From an uncultured Nitrospira sp. (GTDB taxonomy: Bacteria; Nitrospirota; Nitrospiria; Nitrospirales; Nitrospiraceae): a stretch of 64,000 bases of DNA. This document shows positions 43,111-51,998 of this stretch, piece by piece (within the stretch, counting starts at the first letter, position 1; each line of letters begins with the position of its first letter). The DNA is taken from NCBI GenBank assembly GCA_902500825.1, contig CABVRX010000001.1, positions 272,648-336,647 on the forward strand. Reading direction: 5' to 3'. Both the position numbers and the translations under genes were made by a program. The notes beneath the pieces were generated by a model. It made no database searches. It was not told the origin of the DNA and saw nothing but the letters and a program-made list of their open reading frames with translations.

Positions 43111-44061
43111 TTGACCGCGCAAATTGCCCATCCTATTCTGGAAATCGACGCGTTTTCAAAGTTCACCATCAGCGGCAGCTTCTGTCCGGCTTCTGACGGA
43201 TCCGTGTCCATCACGGTCGCCTATAGCTCACATGGCCGTGCCGGGAAGAAGAAAACGATGACGTACGACAAGCACTATGGGGCCGTCGTAAAGGCGGTGG
43301 CCGGCGAAGATGCCGAAGTGGCGAAAGAGGACTACCAGCTAACACCCGCCGACGGACCGGACTCCGCACGAAGCAAAATACTCGGACAGGGTGCCCTCAA
43401 TGCCGCCCGGATGCACTGGCAGAAGAACAACTGCATCAAGATCATTGCTACCTCTCCCGGGAACGTCGCCCCCCAAACCACCTCAACAATCCCTGTCGAT
43501 GTCGTCCATAAATGGGACGGATCGAAAGTGTCGGCTAAGGTGACCGTCGAATTGTCCGGTAGTGCGTCGATCTCACCCTCTGTCATTCCGAGAACGCCGG
43601 GCGAGGTCACCCATGTGGCTATGGATGAAAAAGATGCCACAATGAAAATCTCGCTCACGGCCACCTCTCGCCGCGGCAAGGCCATAGAGCCTCTTATGAT
43701 CACGACAGGCACCCAAGTCTATCTGATTGAAGGCGGCGCGGATGCATTTCATGCCACCGGCGTGGCCTGTGACTTCGCAAAACCGTTTATCGTCGATACC
43801 CTTGATGATAACGGCGTGATTACTGTGAAGTTCAATCCCAGTTCCGCAACAGGCGGAACATACAGCTACTCCGGCAAGTTAAAAGGGGTTGCCGCCTGGG
43901 GCAAGGGATCCTACACCGTGACGTACAACGGCGACGTTCCTGTACATCTCACTGCGAAAGGGCCAGGGACAGTCAAAACTCCACTGAGAGACATGACAGC
44001 CGAAGGAACGGAGAAATATACGATTACCCCCTATTCGACTGACAGTACGAAATGCAACTGA
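43111..44061 (+). CDS. Exported protein with a probable 5' frameshift
   Basis: The uninterrupted frame from TTG 43111 codes for 316 residues, but in this frame the coding pattern extends back to 43048, after a TAG at 43045. The upstream lipoprotein-like signal is in another frame. The body is Thr/Ser/Lys-rich and beta-like (FTISGSFCPASDGSVS, VIPRTPGEVTHVAMDEKDATMK), with three cysteines including one at the penultimate residue. It resembles no family I can name. It heads a run of exported-protein genes at 43-46.6 kb; the next gene is 28 bp further. It may be broken or a sequencing artefact. Confidence 0.65.
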   Translation: MTAQIAHPILEIDAFSKFTISGSFCPASDGSVSITVAYSSHGRAGKKKTMTYDKHYGAVVKAVAGEDAEVAKEDYQLTPADGPDSARSKILGQGALNAARMHWQKNNCIKIIATSPGNVAPQTTSTIPVDVVHKWDGSKVSAKVTVELSGSASISPSVIPRTPGEVTHVAMDEKDATMKISLTATSRRGKAIEPLMITTGTQVYLIEGGADAFHATGVACDFAKPFIVDTLDDNGVITVKFNPSSATGGTYSYSGKLKGVAAWGKGSYTVTYNGDVPVHLTAKGPGTVKTPLRDMTAEGTEKYTITPYSTDSTKCN

Positions 44062-44089
44062 TTCTCTCTTCAACAAGGAGCTCCTACCC

Positions 44090-44740
44090 ATGTACAAACA
44101 ACTTTTTTTCTGGCTTGTCGTCAGCGCGGCCTGTCTGATTCTGGCCGTTCCCACGTTCGCCGGGCCCGGCATCAACGCCGAGTACTCGGCCGAAGAAGTC
44201 GTCGAGACGGCCGATAGCATGTCGAAGACCAAGGTCTATTCAACGTCGACAATGGAGCGGCGGGAAATGAGCGAAGGCGGGCAGCAGATGATCGCCATCA
44301 CCCGGCACGACAAGAAAGTCGTCTGGAACCTGATGCCGGAAGAGAAAATGTATATAGAGATGCCGATCGGCCAGAGCGCCGAGAAGAAGGATGAGAAGAC
44401 GGATCTTTCCGCCTACAAGATCGAGCAGACGCCAATGGGCCAAGAGACCTTGAACGGCATCGTCATGAATAAGGGCAAGATGATCATGACCGGCAAGGAC
44501 GGCTCGAAGATGGGCGGCTTCATGTGGACGACAAAGGAAGGCATTATTGCCAAGATGGATGCCCTCTCCGTCGAGAAAGGCAAGAAAGACCGCTTCAAGC
44601 TGGAGATGACCAATCTTAAGATCAGCAAACAGCCTGCTAACCTGTTCGAGATTCCTAAAGGTTATGAAAAGATGGATATGGGTGCCATGGAGGGCATGGG
44701 CGATATGGGCAATATGATGAAGGGCATGTTCGGGAAGTAA
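44090..44740 (+). CDS. DUF4412-like secreted protein
   Basis: A protein of 216 residues; AAGGAG lies upstream of ATG 44090. Residues 1-24 are a Sec signal peptide (ending TFA). The mature part has DKKVVWNLMPEEKMYIEMP and GKMIMTGKDGSKMGGFMWTT, the pattern of the DUF4412 family, whose fold is thought to resemble LolA/LppX lipid carriers. The C-terminus is Met/Gly-rich (MDMGAMEGMGDMGNMMKGM), possibly metal binding. It is 10 bp before the next gene, so they are co-transcribed. Confidence 0.75.
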   Translation: MYKQLFFWLVVSAACLILAVPTFAGPGINAEYSAEEVVETADSMSKTKVYSTSTMERREMSEGGQQMIAITRHDKKVVWNLMPEEKMYIEMPIGQSAEKKDEKTDLSAYKIEQTPMGQETLNGIVMNKGKMIMTGKDGSKMGGFMWTTKEGIIAKMDALSVEKGKKDRFKLEMTNLKISKQPANLFEIPKGYEKMDMGAMEGMGDMGNMMKGMFGK

Positions 44741-44750
44741 GGAGGCAACG

Positions 44751-45650
44751 ATGCGCAAGAGACCGTTGATAGTTATGACCATCGTCACCGCCTTCGCCAT
44801 TGGGTCTCTCCCCGCTTGGGCGGACGAGCTGTGCCCGGAACCGAGCAGGAAAGCCGAGGCCAAGGCCGCGCTCGCGAAAGCCCAAGCTCTCCAAACGGGC
44901 GGCAAGCTCCGCGAAGCCTGGGACGCTGCGGCAAAGGCGGACTCCGACTGTGCAGACCGCGCCGATGCCGTGAAGAAGCAAATCGGTCGAGCCATCGGTG
45001 CGGAGGAAGAAAAAAACGGCCGGATTGATGAGGCCATCGACTGGTACCAGCGGGTGAGTGCCGATGCCGACGCCACCCGCGTTATCAACAAGGCGGCGGG
45101 AGACCGATCGGACGACGTGAAGTTCATCGGCCGCGCCATCGAGTATTTCCGCTCGAAGAGCGACAAGGGGAACGAGCAGAAGATGCGGGATATCGCGAAG
45201 CGCAACGTCGAAAAGCAGCTGAACGAAGAAGAGAAGCACTTCACCACACAGCTGAAAGATTCACAGAGCTACCTGCGGAAAGCGCAGGAATGGACCTACT
45301 ACGCGCAGACTGGACAAGACAAGGTGAACGCACGCACCCAGCAGCGCGGCGACTTCTTCGCCAAGGAAGATTCGCGCACGGCTTTGAAGAAAGCGATCTC
45401 CTATTACTTCGTCGGAGGCCTTGAAGAGAAGATCAAGAGCGTCAAGGCGAAAGCGTCAGGTCTTGGCAAACAGATGGAAGCGAAGGGCGAGCCGGAAGCT
45501 GCGGCGGACTACTATATGATCGCCGACCAAGGTGACAAGGCCGAGGCCATCACCAAACAAGCTGACGCAGCCAAACAAACGGCGGAAGAAGGGCGCAAAA
45601 AGACGTTTAAGAAAGACCAGGATGACTTGGAAAACGCCCTCGGCTTCTAG
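44751..45650 (+). CDS. Periplasmic helical (TPR-like) protein
   Basis: A protein of 299 residues; GGAGG lies upstream of ATG 44751. Residues 1-25 are a signal peptide (ending AWA). The mature part is rich in Ala, Lys, Glu and Asp and almost entirely helical, with TPR-like pairs (ALQTGGKLREAWDAAAKA, KNGRIDEAIDWYQRVSADA, GEPEAAADYYMIADQGDKA). It has a Cys pair near the N-terminus (DELCPEP, DSDCADR) that could form a disulfide. No family was recognised. It is GC-richer in third positions than neighbours such as the intradiol gene. It is part of the exported-protein run. Confidence 0.75.
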   Translation: MRKRPLIVMTIVTAFAIGSLPAWADELCPEPSRKAEAKAALAKAQALQTGGKLREAWDAAAKADSDCADRADAVKKQIGRAIGAEEEKNGRIDEAIDWYQRVSADADATRVINKAAGDRSDDVKFIGRAIEYFRSKSDKGNEQKMRDIAKRNVEKQLNEEEKHFTTQLKDSQSYLRKAQEWTYYAQTGQDKVNARTQQRGDFFAKEDSRTALKKAISYYFVGGLEEKIKSVKAKASGLGKQMEAKGEPEAAADYYMIADQGDKAEAITKQADAAKQTAEEGRKKTFKKDQDDLENALGF

Positions 45651-45694
45651 CGCAATTTGCCGTCGAACCGCAGATAAGGAAAGAGAAAGAATCG

Positions 45695-45955
45695 ATGACA
45701 CGAATGCTGACGGTGACGCTTTTGGGGTTACTGGTCGGGACACCCGTCCTTGCCGACACAGACTTGGAATCGGAAAAGCGCGAGGCGGCGCAGCGTGCGG
45801 CGGCTCAAAAAGCCGAAGCTGAGAAACAGCGCATGAAGGAACAAATGAAGGGCGACGCGGCGGCAAAGGCCAACGCCGCGATGAGTAAGCACCTGACGGA
45901 TGCTCAGCAAAAGGCCCTTGGTCTCTCACCGGCAGGAAGTCCGGCGTCGAAGTGA
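45695..45955 (+). CDS. Small secreted helical protein
   Basis: A protein of 86 residues. A signal peptide covers about 1-20 (LTVTLLGLLVGTPVLA). The mature 66 residues are Ala/Lys/Glu-rich and helical (EAAQRAAAQKAEAEKQRM). It lies 44 bp after the previous gene. Only an AAGGA site about 14 bases upstream supports the start. No family was recognised; it may bind a partner of the neighbouring proteins. Confidence 0.65.
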   Translation: MTRMLTVTLLGLLVGTPVLADTDLESEKREAAQRAAAQKAEAEKQRMKEQMKGDAAAKANAAMSKHLTDAQQKALGLSPAGSPASK

Positions 45956-46191
45956 TTCGTCGGCCAGTAGTGCCGCTCCCAGCAAGACCTTATCCTGCGC
46001 CGATTCCTCCCGCCTTGACTCTTATCACTTAGAGAGCGATGCTGAAGGATATCCCGGAGGTTTCTATGAAGCCTGGGATGCCGCCCACCGTTATTCCCAG
46101 ATCTCAATCCGGTTCGTGTGGAGACGCCCTTGGCGGCTTTGTGCCTGTGAGGGCGTTGTTGTCTCTTCCACCTTCGCCAGGAGGTTGTATC

Positions 46192-46557
46192 ATGAAAACC
46201 TCGACTATAGTGTGGCTTACAACTGCTGTGATGCCGTTGACGATCACTCTCGCGTTCGCCAATCCGGCCATGCTGCCGAAACATCCCGGCTATCCGATGG
46301 GCAAGGCCGTCGACCCCGTGACAGGTCAATCACTGGCAAATGATCCGGGCCAGATCAATGCACAAATCCAAGAGGCCCTCAGGGATGCGGCGATCGTTGA
46401 CGATCATCGCTCCAAACAAAACCTGCTCTTTAACCAAAATGACGAACGGCTATTGGAAAAGCCTGGAGCAGGATTGCTTCCCAAAGTTGAAGGTCCAAAT
46501 ATCAAGATTGAGCCCCCAGTCAAAGAAGGCACGAAGGTGAGCGCCGCTCCGGAATAA
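46192..46557 (+). CDS. Small secreted protein, unknown function
   Basis: A protein of 121 residues from ATG 46192, behind AGGAGGTTGTATC. Residues 1-23 are a signal peptide ending LAFA before NPAM. The mature part includes HPGYPMGKAVDPVTGQSLAND and a C-terminal Pro/Lys-rich tail. The 236 bp before it (45956-46191) hold another GGAGGTTTCT site at ATG 46066, in the same frame, which would add 42 residues without a signal at the front. The shorter start is preferred. It ends the exported-protein run. Confidence 0.7.
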   Translation: MKTSTIVWLTTAVMPLTITLAFANPAMLPKHPGYPMGKAVDPVTGQSLANDPGQINAQIQEALRDAAIVDDHRSKQNLLFNQNDERLLEKPGAGLLPKVEGPNIKIEPPVKEGTKVSAAPE

Positions 46558-46670
46558 TGACGATGATTCCGAGCGGGCAGGCTAGAACAGCCTTCGGGGT
46601 ATACAGCGGACAGCGCCATGAACTAATGAGGAGTACGACTCTGCTTGACCCTCCTCACCTTCTCAAGCGA

Positions 46671-47735
46671 CTAGTCCGTGGTGCTGCGGAGAGTACTGGC
46701 GCAAGCAGGTTGCCGCGGCTCGATTGAAGCAGGTGGAACCTCCGATTTCAGCGGAAGAGCGGCTTGAGGATCTGGGGAAAATACCGGATTGGAGAGGAGC
46801 ACTCTTGTCTGCTTCTCCTCCGGTTGCTTGATATCCTCTTTGCTTCTGCCGGCTGACACCGAGATTAATTGCTCTACGGCAGCGGACATGACCAACAGAG
46901 CTTTGGCAGCCTGGGACTCGGGAGACGATTCAATAACAGGCAAAAACTTCCGAACTGCCAGGCTCACAGCCGGATCGTCGGGGATCTCACCAAGCAATGT
47001 CAGGTCACCGCCGACGTATTGATGGAGAATCTTACGGAGGTACAGGACATTGACCTGGGAACTATCGGATGTACGATTGATGATCAGGCCAGGCCGAAAC
47101 GATTGCAACGTAGCAACCGCTGCGGCACGCTCCCCTGCGTCAGTGGCATCCGCGACTTCCAGAACTTCCTCCACACTCGTGAAATCACGGTTTGAAAGAA
47201 CATCGGACAAGGGGCTTCGTGCAAGAACGCACGCCAATACACGGCGGATCGCCGCTAACTTAATGAATCGGTAGAGATCCAGCACGGATGTCGGTTCGGG
47301 GGTGGCCACAGCCAGATGAATGTTGGCCATCAGGAAAAAGTCGAGCGTGTGGTAGTTGGTGCCGGCTCCGATGTCGATCACAACCACATCAGCATTGAGA
47401 TCCTGAAAATGTTTCAGCAGCCGCTTCTTACGGGCATAGGCCATGTTGGCCGTTGCCAAAGTATCCCCAGTGCCGACAATGAGCCGGAGGCTTGGATGAA
47501 CTGTGACGGGAATAGCGACTTCGTCCAGCCGGCCGATCCGTTTGTTCAGAAAATCCGTCAGGGTCACCGACGGATTCAATTCTCCGAACATGATATGGAC
47601 ATCGGCCCCGCCCACGTCGAGATCGGCCAGTATGACCTGCTTCCCGGCCTTTGCCAGTGCCAATGCAAGGTTGGCCGAAACCACGCTCTTGCCCACGCCG
47701 CCCTTGCCGGATGCTACTGAAATGAGCGTGCCCAC
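46671..47735 (-). CDS. MinD/FlhG-like ATPase
   Basis: A protein of 354 residues. The deviant Walker A is ASGKGGVGKSVVSANLALAL (residues 9-28), with LADLDVGGADVHIMFG and VVIDIGAGTNYHTLDFFLMAN, typical of the MinD/FlhG/ParA fold that positions cellular machinery. Residues about 265-354 are a low-complexity Pro/Ser/Lys tail. No flagellar, ParB or MinC gene is adjacent, so its cargo is unknown; a role in polar placement of pili or envelope complexes is only a suggestion. It is divergent from pyk. Confidence 0.85.
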   Translation of the reverse strand: MGTLISVASGKGGVGKSVVSANLALALAKAGKQVILADLDVGGADVHIMFGELNPSVTLTDFLNKRIGRLDEVAIPVTVHPSLRLIVGTGDTLATANMAYARKKRLLKHFQDLNADVVVIDIGAGTNYHTLDFFLMANIHLAVATPEPTSVLDLYRFIKLAAIRRVLACVLARSPLSDVLSNRDFTSVEEVLEVADATDAGERAAAVATLQSFRPGLIINRTSDSSQVNVLYLRKILHQYVGGDLTLLGEIPDDPAVSLAVRKFLPVIESSPESQAAKALLVMSAAVEQLISVSAGRSKEDIKQPEEKQTRVLLSNPVFSPDPQAALPLKSEVPPASIEPRQPACASTLRSTTD

Positions 47736-47965
47736 TGTCTTTCCTTTCGTTGCTGAAGTCCATTGTACCGGCTAAGGAACAAAAGAAAAGGAAATGACGA
47801 TTCCACACGGCTAGACCGATGGTGAAACGAACGGCTTATCTTGTCGTCATTCGTTTACAACTGCGCCTCTCTTTGTACAAATCCACCGCTTATGAGATAT
47901 CCGATGAATGGATCTGTGATATCCTCTCCTTCTCTTCCAAATGACCAGCGTGGAGGCGCGTCCAC

Positions 47966-49420
47966 ATGCACATGCGAAAGGCCAAAATCGTCTGCACCAT
48001 TGGGCCGGCGAGTAGTTCGCCGGCCATCTTAAACCGATTGATTGAAAGCGGCATGGATGCCGCTCGGCTGAACTTCTCTCACGGCACTCATGAGTCTCAT
48101 GCATTAGCGATCACCGCTATCCGAAAGGCAGCCGCACAGCGCGGTTCAAGGGTAGCGATTATCCAGGATCTGCAAGGCCCCAGAATTCGTGTGGGCCTGC
48201 TGCCGAAGAAAGGTATTGAAGTGAATACCGGCCAGGTGGTGCGACTACGTACCTCGGCTCAGCCGGGCGGACCGCGCGGTGCCCAATCCTCCGTTCCCGC
48301 CCCTACCCCTGAGATCCCGGTCACCTACGCATCACTCACCCGCGATCTCCATGTTGGAGCACAAGTGCTCATCAACGATGGACTCATCGAGCTGCAGGCC
48401 GTTCGCATTGAAGGCGATCTGATCGAATGTTCCGTGATAACAGGTGGCACGATCACCTCACACAAAGGCATCAATCTTCCTGGTACCGTCGTGAGCGCCC
48501 CTACCCTGACTGAAAAGGATAAGGAGGACATTCGATTCGGAGCCGAACTGGGTGTGGATTATGTCGCACTCTCCTTTGTACGGGGCTCTCAGGATATCAG
48601 CGCAGCACGAGCTATGCTGGCGGAGATCAAAATCAACACGCCGATCATCGCAAAGATCGAACGGGCCGAAGCCGTGGCGGCGTTGGATGAGATCTTGGAG
48701 CAGGCGGACGGTGTGATGATCGCCCGAGGAGACCTGGGTGTCGAAATGGGGCCGGAAGCCGTACCGCTTCTGCAGAAACGGATCATCGTAGAAGCCAATC
48801 GTCGCCGTCGTCTGGTCATCACGGCCACTCAGATGCTGGAATCGATGACGCAGGCCCTCCGCCCGACAAGAGCCGAAGCGTCGGACGTGGCCAACGCCGT
48901 CTTCGACGGCAGTGACGCCCTCATGCTCTCGGCTGAAACAGCCGTCGGAGCTCATCCGATTGAAGCGCTTCAAGTCATGGATCGGATTATTCGCGCGGCA
49001 GAACAAGGGTCGGAGCCGGGAGTCGTGCTTAAACGTCAAGCCGACCTGGAACATCTTTCGATCTCAGAGTCCACATGTGCCGCCGCCTCTTTTGCGGCGA
49101 GGGTAACCGATGCGACTGCGATCGTGGCGTTCAGTGAAAGCGGGACCACGGTTCGACTGATCTCCAAGCAACGACCGAGCGCCCCCATTCTGGCGTTCAC
49201 TCATACCGAGCCGATCACACAGCGTATGGCGCTCTATTGGGGAGTCCGCTCGTTCATCATGTCGCGTATCGGGGAAACCGACCCGCGCATCCATGAAGCC
49301 GAACAACGACTCAAAGCCGAAGGACTGGTCAATCATGGGGATAAGGTTGTGGTCGTATCCGGGACTATGGCAAGCCAACCAGGCGGCACGAATTTGTTGA
49401 AGCTCCATGAGATCGGCTAA
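47966..49420 (+). CDS. pyk: Pyruvate kinase
   Basis: Last step of glycolysis, phosphoenolpyruvate plus ADP to pyruvate plus ATP. It has 484 residues from ATG 47966, nine bases after GGAGG. The family signatures are KIVCTIGPASSSPAIL, MDAARLNFSHGTHESH, IAKIERAEAV, the metal/active site DGVMIARGDLGVEMG, and TATQMLESMTQALRPTRAEASDVANAV. The C-terminal allosteric domain is present. It stands alone. Confidence 0.97.
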   Translation: MHMRKAKIVCTIGPASSSPAILNRLIESGMDAARLNFSHGTHESHALAITAIRKAAAQRGSRVAIIQDLQGPRIRVGLLPKKGIEVNTGQVVRLRTSAQPGGPRGAQSSVPAPTPEIPVTYASLTRDLHVGAQVLINDGLIELQAVRIEGDLIECSVITGGTITSHKGINLPGTVVSAPTLTEKDKEDIRFGAELGVDYVALSFVRGSQDISAARAMLAEIKINTPIIAKIERAEAVAALDEILEQADGVMIARGDLGVEMGPEAVPLLQKRIIVEANRRRRLVITATQMLESMTQALRPTRAEASDVANAVFDGSDALMLSAETAVGAHPIEALQVMDRIIRAAEQGSEPGVVLKRQADLEHLSISESTCAAASFAARVTDATAIVAFSESGTTVRLISKQRPSAPILAFTHTEPITQRMALYWGVRSFIMSRIGETDPRIHEAEQRLKAEGLVNHGDKVVVVSGTMASQPGGTNLLKLHEIG

Positions 49421-49522
49421 GTATCTTCGAATTTTTACGTATATTTTTCCACAATCATTATGACGCTTGATTCCACTCGCGTAACCGAGCTAGTCTAACG
49501 CCTACTGACCTAGGTGGGCGCG

Positions 49523-49699
49523 ATGAGACTCCTACTCGCGAGCATCTTCATTTTCCTTCCACACACTGCGCAAATCGAGTCACTGAACTATCCGAACGCC
49601 GAAGAATCGAAGTCAAGCCCGGCAATCAGCCTTGCCGGGGCGGGCCATCACGTCAATTCACATACGCTTCTGCATACCACTAGGAGAATTGCCAGGTAG
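49523..49699 (+). CDS. Possible short secreted peptide
   Basis: A frame of 58 codons beginning MRLLLASIFIFLPHTAQIES, a signal-like hydrophobic start, behind a weak GGTGGG site. It is otherwise featureless and could be chance. A short hairpin (49619-49640) lies inside it. The surrounding 49421-49800 gap has no other recognisable gene. Confidence 0.25.
   Translation: MRLLLASIFIFLPHTAQIESLNYPNAEESKSSPAISLAGAGHHVNSHTLLHTTRRIAR
49619..49640. other. 8-bp hairpin in the pyk / radical SAM intergenic region
   Basis: CCCGGCAA and TTGCCGGG pair perfectly over a 6-base loop. It lacks a T-run. It may mark the end of the pyk transcript or the leader of the radical SAM gene. Confidence 0.3.
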
Positions 49700-49800
49700 G
49701 ATGCATATGACCAGGTGGTACAAGCTAGTAAACGGATGGACTATCCAGGAGGCTTGTCAAACATAGAGGCATTCACTTCAACATGTGGAGGAGGGCAACT

Positions 49801-51276
49801 ATGGGGCACTACAAGATCGGTCTCATTATTCCACATCCTGAAGATCAGAAATGGGATTCGGTCTGGAAGTTGTTCCGTACGCCCAATTTGAATCTTCCAA
49901 CGCTTGCCGCTCTCATACCTGAAGATGAATGGGACATCGAAATTCAAGACGAAATCGTCGGGCCATTGGACTTTACGCGCGAGTTCGACTTGGTCTTCAT
50001 CACCGTCACCACCGTCGTGGCTGTGCGAGCCTATGAAGTCGCCCGTCTCTTCCGCGAGCGTGGCGCCAAGGTCGTGCTCGGCGGGATTCACCCCTCGACC
50101 ATGCCTGATGAAGCGATCCAACACGCTGATGCGGTCGTCATCGGTGAAGGCGAACTGACGGTCCCACGACTGCTTGAAGATTTCAAAAAAGGCAAGCTGC
50201 AACCGCAGTACCGCATGCCCCATATGGTCGAGAAATGGGATGAGAAACCACCCCGTTGGGACCTGTTGCCTCAAGGCTATATGTTCCGAGATGCGCTGAC
50301 GGCAACCAGAGGGTGCAATTATCGCTGCACGTTCTGCTCCATTCATTTGGCCTTAGGAGGCGGGCAGTACGGGTTTCGGAAAAAACCACCGGCCGATGTG
50401 GTGAAGCTCGTCGAGAAGATGAACGGACCGATGGTGATGTTTTGGGATGACGACTTACTATCCGATCCGGCGTATACACGAGAACTCTGCCAGGCCATGA
50501 AACCGCTCGGGAAGAAGTGGATGAGCCAAATGAGCGCGACCTACGTCGCACACCATCCTGAATTGCTCAAGACGCTGAAAGAAGCCGGCTGTTCGGCGAT
50601 GTTCATGGGAATCGAGTCCATCAATCAGGAGTCGCTCAGGTCCGTCGACAAACAAAATCAAGCAAAGCTGTACGAGGAAATGATCACACGCATTCACGAT
50701 CATGGGATCGACATTCATGCAGGATTTATCTGCGGTTTGGACCATGAAGATGTCTTTGACTTCGAACGCACGGCCGAATGGGCGACGAAGATGGGGTTGG
50801 CGGGAGCGCTCTGGCGCATTATGACTCCCTATCCCGGCACGAAGCAGTTTGCAGACCTTAAAGCAGCCGGGCGGATTCTCACAGAGAATTGGACCGCGTA
50901 TACCGGCGAGCATGTCGTGTACAAGCCGGCCAAAATGACCGTCGAGCAATTGTACTGGGGACATAAGTGGGCCAAGGGGCAATTTTATTCATTTAAGTCG
51001 ATTGGACAACGGGCGATCCAACGGGCCTCTCAAAATGGGTTCGGCGAACTGCTCAACATCACCGGTTGCGGATTGGGCTACCGCTCGATGTTTCACCTGG
51101 CGGCAGATTCTGCGCCGGTCAATGTCTATCGCGACATGAACCACTTACCGCCCCAAGAGGAGCCGATCGCCTATCGATTCCCCTATCCGCCGAAGAAACG
51201 ATTCGGCTTTATTACCGATCGCTTGGACCAGATCCGTTCAAAGGTGCAGCCAAGGCCAAGGATCAATAAATGTTGA
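49801..51276 (+). CDS. B12-binding-type radical SAM protein
   Basis: A protein of 491 residues from ATG 49801 (AGGAGGGCAACT upstream). Residues about 1-150 are an alpha/beta domain like a cobalamin-binding domain (GGIHPSTMPDEAI, ADAVVIGEGELTV). The radical SAM core (about 160-380) holds TRGCNYRCTFCSIH, the CxxxCxxC cluster site, and an AdoMet-binding Gly-rich region. The C-terminal 110 residues are family-specific. Substrates of this group include lipids, methyl groups and porphyrins, so no substrate is assigned. Its stop overlaps the next gene's start by seven bases. Confidence 0.88.
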   Translation: MGHYKIGLIIPHPEDQKWDSVWKLFRTPNLNLPTLAALIPEDEWDIEIQDEIVGPLDFTREFDLVFITVTTVVAVRAYEVARLFRERGAKVVLGGIHPSTMPDEAIQHADAVVIGEGELTVPRLLEDFKKGKLQPQYRMPHMVEKWDEKPPRWDLLPQGYMFRDALTATRGCNYRCTFCSIHLALGGGQYGFRKKPPADVVKLVEKMNGPMVMFWDDDLLSDPAYTRELCQAMKPLGKKWMSQMSATYVAHHPELLKTLKEAGCSAMFMGIESINQESLRSVDKQNQAKLYEEMITRIHDHGIDIHAGFICGLDHEDVFDFERTAEWATKMGLAGALWRIMTPYPGTKQFADLKAAGRILTENWTAYTGEHVVYKPAKMTVEQLYWGHKWAKGQFYSFKSIGQRAIQRASQNGFGELLNITGCGLGYRSMFHLAADSAPVNVYRDMNHLPPQEEPIAYRFPYPPKKRFGFITDRLDQIRSKVQPRPRINKC

Positions 51277-51737
51277 GAGGCATCAGCAGGCTCCTGAGCA
51301 AGCGAGGAAGCAACTATGCATTCGTACCGCCGAGGTTCAGCCTCCTGATTATGATGCTGGCCCTGATTCATAGTCCCGCACTTGCTGGGTGGGTAGCCAT
51401 GGATGATCGGTACCAATCTCCCGGATTGCAAACGGTCTACATCGATCCCAACACCATTCACAGTGAAGGAAATTTAGTGACCCTATCTGCGCTGATCGAC
51501 TGGAAGTGGATGCAAGGCAACCGATCCCCTAACCGATTTTTCTCTACCAAAATCACCAAGCAGTTCGATTGCGCAGAGAAACAGGTCCGCTCACTTGCGG
51601 CCACGGACTTCTACGGCCACATGGGGACAGGAGAGATAATTGGTGGCGGCGGCCATACAAGCGAACGCCACTGGGTTGTCATTGAGCCGGGAACGATCAA
51701 TAAAGGCTTGTGGGAGGTGGCCTGCGGGAAGGGATAG
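51270..51737 (+). CDS. Surface-adhesin protein E-like
   Basis: A protein of 155 residues starting inside the end of the radical SAM gene, with AAGGAT eight bases upstream. A membrane-like signal lies at about 22-40 (RFSLLIMMLALIHSPALAG). The mature part (YIDPNTIHSEGNLVTLSAL, FDCAEKQVRSLAATDFYGHMG) matches the adhesin-E family pattern of a small periplasmic or surface beta domain. The overlap suggests translational coupling, but no functional link is evident. Confidence 0.75.
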   Translation: MLRGISRLLSKRGSNYAFVPPRFSLLIMMLALIHSPALAGWVAMDDRYQSPGLQTVYIDPNTIHSEGNLVTLSALIDWKWMQGNRSPNRFFSTKITKQFDCAEKQVRSLAATDFYGHMGTGEIIGGGGHTSERHWVVIEPGTINKGLWEVACGKG

Positions 51738-51998
51738 TAATGTTGCAGACGCCGCAGCAATCTCCATCGAAAGATCCATCCTTCAGCATCAACGTGTTTC
51801 AAATCTTCAATGAATGAAGGAGATCAGACGATGTCTTACTTTAGATCAGCGTGATGTAGAACAGTTTACATTCTTGGTTAAGACGTCTGGTTCTCATACT
51901 CTCACGCTGTTACTTTTACTGGAATAGCAGACAACAATAGTTGTGATCAAACACTTGTCTGGTGGAGAGAGCCGTTGCATAGACCGAAAGCCTGAAGT
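51738..51998. other. Intergenic region downstream of the adhesin-E-like gene
   Basis: A short perfect inverted repeat pairs CAGCGTGA (51847-51854) with TCACGCTG (51902-51909). No gene was recognised. Confidence 0.3.

Noticed and set aside
44240-45247. A 335-codon minus-strand frame opposite two exported-protein genes
   Set aside because: The plus-strand frames have signal peptides and ribosome sites; the minus-strand one is Ser/Leu-rich antisense.
51847-51909. Inverted repeat as a terminator or attachment site
   Set aside because: Arms of 8 bp 47 bp apart, without T-run or integrase nearby.
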